In this document: piece after piece, positions 40,635 to 45,298 of the stretch
Layout of the letters: each line of letters starts with the position of its first letter
How positions within the stretch are numbered: position 1 is the first letter of the stretch
NCBI GenBank assembly: GCA_012523295.1
Contig: JAAYIT010000307.1
Span: 1-45,298, forward strand
Length of the DNA: 45,298 nucleotides
Direction of reading: 5' to 3'
Origin: Porphyromonadaceae bacterium
GTDB taxonomy: Bacteria > Bacteroidota > Bacteroidia > Bacteroidales > Paludibacteraceae
Notes under the pieces: model-generated
What the model was told of the DNA's origin: nothing
Seen by the model: only the letters and a program-made list of their open reading frames with translations
Database searches by the model: none
Position numbers and translations under genes: made by a program

Positions 40635-43244
40635 ATGAAATTTACAAAAAAAACATTTGTAATTCTTTCGCTATTTATCTTACCATTTGCACTTGTCAGT
40701 GCGCAACAAGAAATTTACAAAAATCAAAATTACAGCTTTGAGGATCGGGTGGAGGACCTTTTGAATCGGCTCACTGTGGAAGAAAAAGTGGGTTTGATGA
40801 TGGATAATTCTAACGCTGTTGAAAGGTTAGGAATAAAAACATACAACTGGTGGAACGAGGCTCTTCACGGAGTGGCGCGAGCCGGATTAGCTACTGTTTT
40901 CCCTCAACCGATCGGTATGGCAGCCACATTCAACGAGAAAGCTATTTATGATGTTTTTAGTGTAGTTTCAGATGAAGCCCGGGCAAAGCATTCCGCGTTT
41001 TCCGCAAAAGGAGAATTCGGTCGTTATCAGGGACTTACGATGTGGACTCCAACAATCAACATATTTCGAGATCCGCGTTGGGGAAGAGGAATTGAGACTT
41101 ATGGCGAAGACCCATATCTTACTTCAGTTATGGGTGTATCAGTTGTGAAAGGGCTGCAAGGGGAGAAAAAAGGGAGTTTTGATAAAATTCACGCTTGCGC
41201 CAAACATTTCGCGGTTCATTCTGGTCCGGAGTGGAACAGACATTCATACAATGCCGAAAATATCAGTTTGAGAGATTTGCACGAAACTTATCTGCCGGCT
41301 TTCAAAGCGTTGGTACAGGATGCTAAAGTGAAAGAGGTAATGTGCGCTTATAACCGGTTTGAAGGTGATCCTTGCTGCGGAAGCAACCGGCTTTTGGTCG
41401 ATATTTTAAGAAACAAATGGAACTTTAATGGAATTGTAGTTGCCGATTGCGGTGCTATTTCCGATTTCTTTCGTCCAAATGCGCATGAAACACATTCAAA
41501 TGCCGCAACCGCCTCTGCCGCTGCAGTCTTGTCAGGTACTGATCTTGATTGTGGATCAAGCTACCGCGCGTTGGTGGAAAGCGTAAAAGCAGGTTATATC
41601 ACCGAAAAAGAGCTTGATGTTTCTGTTAGAAGATTGCTGAAAGCTCGTTTTGAACTGGGAGAAATGGACGATAATGCAAATAATCCATGGGCCGAAATTC
41701 CGTATTCAGTTGTCGCTTCGGATGCTCACGACAAATTATCGCTTGAAATCGCACGTCAATCGATGACCCTGTTATTAAACAAAAATAATATTTTACCTCT
41801 GAAAAAAGGCGGTTTGAATATAGCTGTGATGGGTCCTAACGCAAATGACTCTGTAATGCAGTGGGGTAATTACAACGGAACTCCGAGAAAAACCATAACG
41901 ATTTTAGATGGAATTCGTTCGTACTTAGGAGCGAATGATAATTTGATTTTCGAGCAGGGTTGCAGTTGGGTTGAACAGACATTAATGGAGAGCGGATTCA
42001 GTCAGTGTGTTTCCGAAAATGGGAGAGGGTTCAGTGCGAAATACTGGAATAACCTGACAAGAGAAGGGGCGCACGTTGCCACAGCCCAAATTACTACACC
42101 CTTTATTTTCAATGCATCCGGCGCGACCGTATTCGCTCCGGGAGTGAATTTAACCGATTTTTCTGCTACATACAATACGGTTTTCACTCCTGAAAAAACG
42201 GGAGAAGTTGAATTTGAATTCTATGCAAATGGTTTTGTGCAACTTTTTATCAATGATGTGGAAGTGAAAAGTGTTCGTGCCAATCATGGCGGCAGAAAAA
42301 CTACTCATTCAATGAAGATGGAAGGGAATAAACCCTACAATATCCGAATCGATTTTGCTTACACAAGAGGTGATGCGCAATTAAATTTTGATTTCGGAAT
42401 GAAAGAAGAAATAAATATCCAAAAATCCATTGAAAAAGTTAAAAGTGCCGATGTTGTCTTATTTGTAGGGGGAATTTCACCCTCTTTGGAAGGAGAGGAA
42501 ATGGGAGTAAATCTACCCGGATTTAGAGGCGGTGATCGTACAGATATCGAATTACCGGCAGTTCAGTGGGAGTTAATCGCCGGATTGAAGAAGGCAGGCA
42601 AGAAGGTTATTTTTATTAATTGTTCCGGTTCGCCGATCGCTATGGAGCCTGAGGTTGAAAACTGTGAGGCTATTTTGCAAGCCTGGTATCCAGGACAATC
42701 GGGCGGAAAAGCAGTGGCAGATGTGATTTTTGGAAATTATAATCCCGCGGGAAGACTTCCTGTTACTTTTTATAAAAACAATGACCAGCTTCCTGATTTT
42801 GAAAATTATGACATGAAAGGAAGAACGTACCGCTATTTGCATAGTGCACCTCTTTTCCCGTTTGGCTATGGTTTGAGTTACACTACATTTAAATACGGTA
42901 AAGCAAAATTAAATAAGAAAACCATCAAACTTAATCAACCCCTTAGATTATCTGTAAATGTGTCAAATTCCGGTAAGATGGACGGTGAAGAAGTCGTACA
43001 GGTTTACTTAAGAAGAGTGGGGGATTTTGATGGCCCGATTCTTTCATTACGTGATTTTAAACGTGTTTTTATTCCAGCGGGAAAATCTAAAAAAGTTGAT
43101 TTCGAACTTTCCGGAAGTCAGTTGGAATGGTGGAATGAAGCGACCGGCGAGGTGGAGATTCATCCCGGTAAGTTTGAGGTCTTCGCAGGTCCGAATTCTA
43201 AAATTTATGACTTGAAGAAAGTAGGTGTAGTAGAGTTAAAATAG
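40635..43244 (+). CDS. Glycoside hydrolase family 3 protein with PA14 insert (beta-xylosidase/beta-glucosidase-like)
   Basis: 869 residues. Signal peptide ends LVSAQQ (25). The GH3 TIM barrel carries NWWNEALHGVAR (71-82), DPRWGRGIETYGEDPYL (146-162), AKHF (189-192) and the nucleophile Asp271 in GIVVADCGAI. The second domain (SMTLLLNKNNILPLKKG, VVLFVGGISPSLEGEEMGV, WYPGQSGGKAVADVIFGNYN PAGRLPVTFY) is interrupted by a PA14-like module at about 460-600. A FnIII-like domain ends the protein (GEEVVQVYLR ... LRDFKRVFIPAGKSKKVDFE). The NWWNEALHG group is often annotated as beta-xylosidase, which would act on xylogalacturonan or side chains, but glucosidase or other activity is possible. Confidence 0.9.
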   Translation: MKFTKKTFVILSLFILPFALVSAQQEIYKNQNYSFEDRVEDLLNRLTVEEKVGLMMDNSNAVERLGIKTYNWWNEALHGVARAGLATVFPQPIGMAATFNEKAIYDVFSVVSDEARAKHSAFSAKGEFGRYQGLTMWTPTINIFRDPRWGRGIETYGEDPYLTSVMGVSVVKGLQGEKKGSFDKIHACAKHFAVHSGPEWNRHSYNAENISLRDLHETYLPAFKALVQDAKVKEVMCAYNRFEGDPCCGSNRLLVDILRNKWNFNGIVVADCGAISDFFRPNAHETHSNAATASAAAVLSGTDLDCGSSYRALVESVKAGYITEKELDVSVRRLLKARFELGEMDDNANNPWAEIPYSVVASDAHDKLSLEIARQSMTLLLNKNNILPLKKGGLNIAVMGPNANDSVMQWGNYNGTPRKTITILDGIRSYLGANDNLIFEQGCSWVEQTLMESGFSQCVSENGRGFSAKYWNNLTREGAHVATAQITTPFIFNASGATVFAPGVNLTDFSATYNTVFTPEKTGEVEFEFYANGFVQLFINDVEVKSVRANHGGRKTTHSMKMEGNKPYNIRIDFAYTRGDAQLNFDFGMKEEINIQKSIEKVKSADVVLFVGGISPSLEGEEMGVNLPGFRGGDRTDIELPAVQWELIAGLKKAGKKVIFINCSGSPIAMEPEVENCEAILQAWYPGQSGGKAVADVIFGNYNPAGRLPVTFYKNNDQLPDFENYDMKGRTYRYLHSAPLFPFGYGLSYTTFKYGKAKLNKKTIKLNQPLRLSVNVSNSGKMDGEEVVQVYLRRVGDFDGPILSLRDFKRVFIPAGKSKKVDFELSGSQLEWWNEATGEVEIHPGKFEVFAGPNSKIYDLKKVGVVELK

Positions 43245-43263
43245 AATCTCGTTCGCTATTACT

Positions 43264-43297
43264 AAAAATCCGGAGCGTATATTGTTGCCGGAATTTT
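43264..43297 (+). terminator. Possible terminator after the GH3 gene
   Basis: AAAAATCCGG (43264-43273) pairs with CCGGAATTTT (43288-43297) with one mismatch, ending in T. It lies 20 bases after the stop codon. The stem is mostly A/T, so it is of moderate strength. Confidence 0.4.
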
Positions 43298-43421
43298 GGA
43301 TAAAAACGATTTTTTTCAAATTCCTTGTTCTTATCCTGATTGTAATCATATCTATCTGGCTTAATATCAACGTGATGAATATTTTTATTAGGCAGATTCG
43401 GATTCTTTATGTTAATATTTT

Positions 43422-44375
43422 ATGAGATTATTTTTTTCAACAGCACTGCTGCTTGTTTTATTCAGCATTTCTTTTGCCGAAACTCCGGTAAAGCACATTA
43501 CCGTCGATATAAACGGTACCGGAAACTTCACCTCACTCCAAGAAGCAATATTTTCCGTTCGAGCATTCGATCCGGATGGAGCTACTCAAATATTTGTGAA
43601 AAATGGAGTTTATCGTGAGAAAATTGTCATTCCTGAATGGGTGTGTAACGTGATAATCTTAGGTGAAAGCCGCGAGAATACAATTATCACCCACAATGAT
43701 CACGCGAATATCAACAAAATGGGAACTTTCAGAACTTACACGCTTCAAATTCGCGGAAACGATATAAAACTTGAAAATCTGACAGTTGAAAACAATGCAG
43801 AACAATTGGGACAAGCTGTCGCTCTCCACACAGAAGGAGACCGATTGATTTTCAAGCATTGTCGTTTTCTCGGCAATCAAGATACGCAATATTTAGCCGG
43901 AGAAGGGAATCGGCTGTATTTTGAAAATTGCTACATCGAAGGTACAACCGACTTTATCTTTGGTGGCGCTACGGCCTGGTTCGAAAAATGTGATATTTAT
44001 TGTAAAAAGAATTCATACATAACTGCAGCGAGTACCCCTGAAAATATCAAATACGGTTTTATTTTTAATCAATGCAAAATATCGGTAGCGAAAGAAGTGA
44101 ATTCAATGTACTTAGGAAGACCGTGGCGAGCATACGCTATGACAGTCTTTATGAACTGCGAGCTTCCCGGTGAGATTAATCCTGCCGGCTGGAATAACTG
44201 GCGAAATCCGGAAAATGAAAAAACAGCTCGATATGCAGAATATAACAATTCAGGTAAAGGCAGTGATACAACTCAGCGCGTGAAATGGATAAAAATATTA
44301 TCCAAAAAAGAAGGAAGAAGAATAACATTAAAAAGAGTATTCAATGACTTTTATTACAACATTCAACGACTATAA
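43422..44375 (+). CDS. Pectin methylesterase, CE8, single-domain
   Basis: De-esterifies homogalacturonan. 317 residues, plain CE8 length. Signal peptide ends SISFAE (20). Beta-helix with VDINGTGNFTSLQEAI at the start and the full active-site set: Gln131 in GQAVALH, Asp154 (general acid) in GNQDTQYL, Asp177 (nucleophile) in GTTDFIFGGA, and Arg233/Trp235 in YLGRPWRAYA. It keeps all consensus residues, unlike the large CE8 at 25971-29255, which has LGRSW. It has no sorting tail, so a periplasmic role on imported, still-methylated oligosaccharides is plausible. Confidence 0.93.
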   Translation: MRLFFSTALLLVLFSISFAETPVKHITVDINGTGNFTSLQEAIFSVRAFDPDGATQIFVKNGVYREKIVIPEWVCNVIILGESRENTIITHNDHANINKMGTFRTYTLQIRGNDIKLENLTVENNAEQLGQAVALHTEGDRLIFKHCRFLGNQDTQYLAGEGNRLYFENCYIEGTTDFIFGGATAWFEKCDIYCKKNSYITAASTPENIKYGFIFNQCKISVAKEVNSMYLGRPWRAYAMTVFMNCELPGEINPAGWNNWRNPENEKTARYAEYNNSGKGSDTTQRVKWIKILSKKEGRRITLKRVFNDFYYNIQRL

Positions 44376-44454
44376 GCTCGTTTGCTTGTTTGCTAAAAAT
44401 TATGTCTGATAATTAGACGTAAAGAAAATCTGTTAACTCCCTCACTAATTGATT

Positions 44455-44468
44455 TGTGTACGAACACA
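44455..44468 (+). promoter_or_regulatory. Candidate LacI-type operator O3
   Basis: TGTGTACGAACACA, a near-perfect palindrome with a central CG, matches O1 and O2 at 15137-15150 and 15250-15263. It overlaps a possible -7 box (TTGATTTG, 44449-44456) 117 bases before the last gene, about 29 kb from the regulator gene. Confidence 0.5.
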
Positions 44469-44584
44469 AAAAAACCTTAAAATATTAGTTTTACAAATAT
44501 TTTATTACTACTTTTACCCAATAATTGATTATTCTTGATTAATACATTATTATTTTACTAACAAACAAATTAATTTTATTTATT

Positions 44585-45286
44585 ATGAAGAAGATTTTAC
44601 TTTTTGTTGCATTAGCAACTTTTTCGTTAACCTCGTTTGGCCAGGCAAAGGTCTGGAATTTTAGTTTACCCCCATTTGGTGAAGAAGCGTCGTCAATTGA
44701 TTTTAATACAACTCAAGTAATTGATGGCTTGACTATTGGGACTAATGGAGAAGCTCTGTTTTCATTGGATGCAAATAAAAAAAGTTTAGACGGAATTGAT
44801 TACACACATCGTCTTAAAACCGGCGGTGGTGGAGCACCTGCTGAAGGTTCATTAATTCCTACTACCCGTTACTTGAAAATTGATGTTGCCGGAGATAGTG
44901 AAATTAATATCGCCATGATGGCTTCAAGTAGCTCTGCAACTCGAGTTTTGGTAGTAGTTAACTCGGACGAAACTCACACCGCTGAAATTCCTGATGTTAT
45001 AGGATCATCTATCGCAAATTATACTCATAATTATAAAGGTGGCCCTACTTCTCTTTATTTTTATTCACAAGACAGTGGAATTAACTTTTATTCTTTCTCT
45101 GCTACCAATTTAGCTACTTCTTCGGTTAAGCAAACAAACGCAGGCAAGAGAATCATCAGCGAAAAAACTTACAATGTCCTTGGACACGAGATACCAAGTA
45201 ACTCAAAAGGGTTGGTTATTCGAAAAATAACATTTGACGATGGATCAACCCAGTCTGTGAAAAACTACATCAGATGGGTGAAATAA
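44585..45286 (+). CDS. Secreted CBM-like protein with C-terminal secretion-type tail
   Basis: 233 residues, complete. Signal peptide MKKILLFVALATFSLTSFGQ. A beta-sandwich-like region follows (KVWNFSLPPFG, DGLTIGTNGEALFSLDANKK, YTHRLKTGGGGAP, TRYLKIDVAGDSEINIAMMA SSSSATRVLVVVN, GPTSLYFYSQDSGINFYSFS). It resembles accessory modules joined to pectate lyases and pectinesterases in Bacteroidota, but no catalytic domain is present. The last 45 residues (YNVLGHEIPSNSKGLVIRKI TFDDGSTQSVKNYI) resemble the tail of the large CE8 and probably direct export or anchoring. A LacI-type operator upstream suggests co-regulation with the pectin operon. It is probably a free-standing pectin-binding protein, though the true function is unknown. 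Confidence 0.6.
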   Translation: MKKILLFVALATFSLTSFGQAKVWNFSLPPFGEEASSIDFNTTQVIDGLTIGTNGEALFSLDANKKSLDGIDYTHRLKTGGGGAPAEGSLIPTTRYLKIDVAGDSEINIAMMASSSSATRVLVVVNSDETHTAEIPDVIGSSIANYTHNYKGGPTSLYFYSQDSGINFYSFSATNLATSSVKQTNAGKRIISEKTYNVLGHEIPSNSKGLVIRKITFDDGSTQSVKNYIRWVK

Positions 45287-45298
45287 AAATCTAAAACA

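Noticed and set aside
1-45298. tRNA, rRNA or riboswitch genes
   Set aside because: I looked for clover-leaf-like GC-rich blocks with TTC-A-A loops and for conserved riboswitch cores in the spacers and saw none. A covariance search was not possible here.

Overview
The window comes from a Bacteroidota genome, most likely order Bacteroidales (Paludibacter/Dysgonomonadaceae-like). The evidence is AT-rich DNA, paired SusC/SusD outer-membrane proteins, promoter boxes of the TTG-N19-21-TAnnTTTG type, few Shine-Dalgarno sites, and C-terminal tails of the type IX secretion (T9SS) kind on several secreted enzymes. The species cannot be named from the sequence alone.

Layout. (1) 1-1.2 kb: the 3' end of an unidentified reading frame, a 24-codon ORF and a GH43 glycosidase. 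(2) 1.2-3.1 kb: a surface beta-barrel-like protein and ferrochelatase hemH, both on the minus strand. (3) 3.1-10.2 kb: an accessory run with every gene on the minus strand. It holds a truncated HigA-like antitoxin, a membrane protein, a KilA-N protein, a second truncated KilA-N start, a UvrD-like helicase with a C-terminal helix-turn-helix, a 4-fold beta-flower-like protein, another membrane protein and an NmrA-like oxidoreductase. The spacers carry inverted-repeat elements with a recurring TGTTAGCG-like motif, reminiscent of integron attC sites or a cassette array without an integrase. (4) 10.2-13.7 kb: a hairpin-rich spacer and thrS with its own promoter and terminator. (5) 13.7-45.3 kb: a large pectin polysaccharide-utilisation locus.

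The pectin locus starts with a LacI-family regulator (minus) divergent from PL1 pectate lyase - SusC - SusD - beta-helix surface lipoprotein. These are followed by GH28 polygalacturonase, a giant multidomain CE8 pectin methylesterase, a CE12 rhamnogalacturonan acetylesterase, a second SusC/SusD pair, GH105 unsaturated uronyl hydrolase, two tandem PL1 lyases, a GH3 beta-glycosidase, a small CE8 esterase and a secreted CBM-like protein. Together they can de-esterify (CE8, CE12), cut (PL1, GH28), import (SusCD) and finish (GH105, GH3, GH43) homogalacturonan and rhamnogalacturonan. No SusR or hybrid two-component sensor is present, so the LacI-type protein is the obvious local regulator. Three near-identical palindromes with a central CG lie at the two ends of the locus and fit its operator.

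The most unusual item is a pair of 24/25-codon ORFs (128-202 and 35570-35647). They share their first and last codons, a conserved GVF-x-T-x-LM end and exactly 18 nt of spacing to the next gene. They sit immediately before two different carbohydrate enzymes, GH43 and GH105, and look like a conserved leader peptide or leader RNA element.
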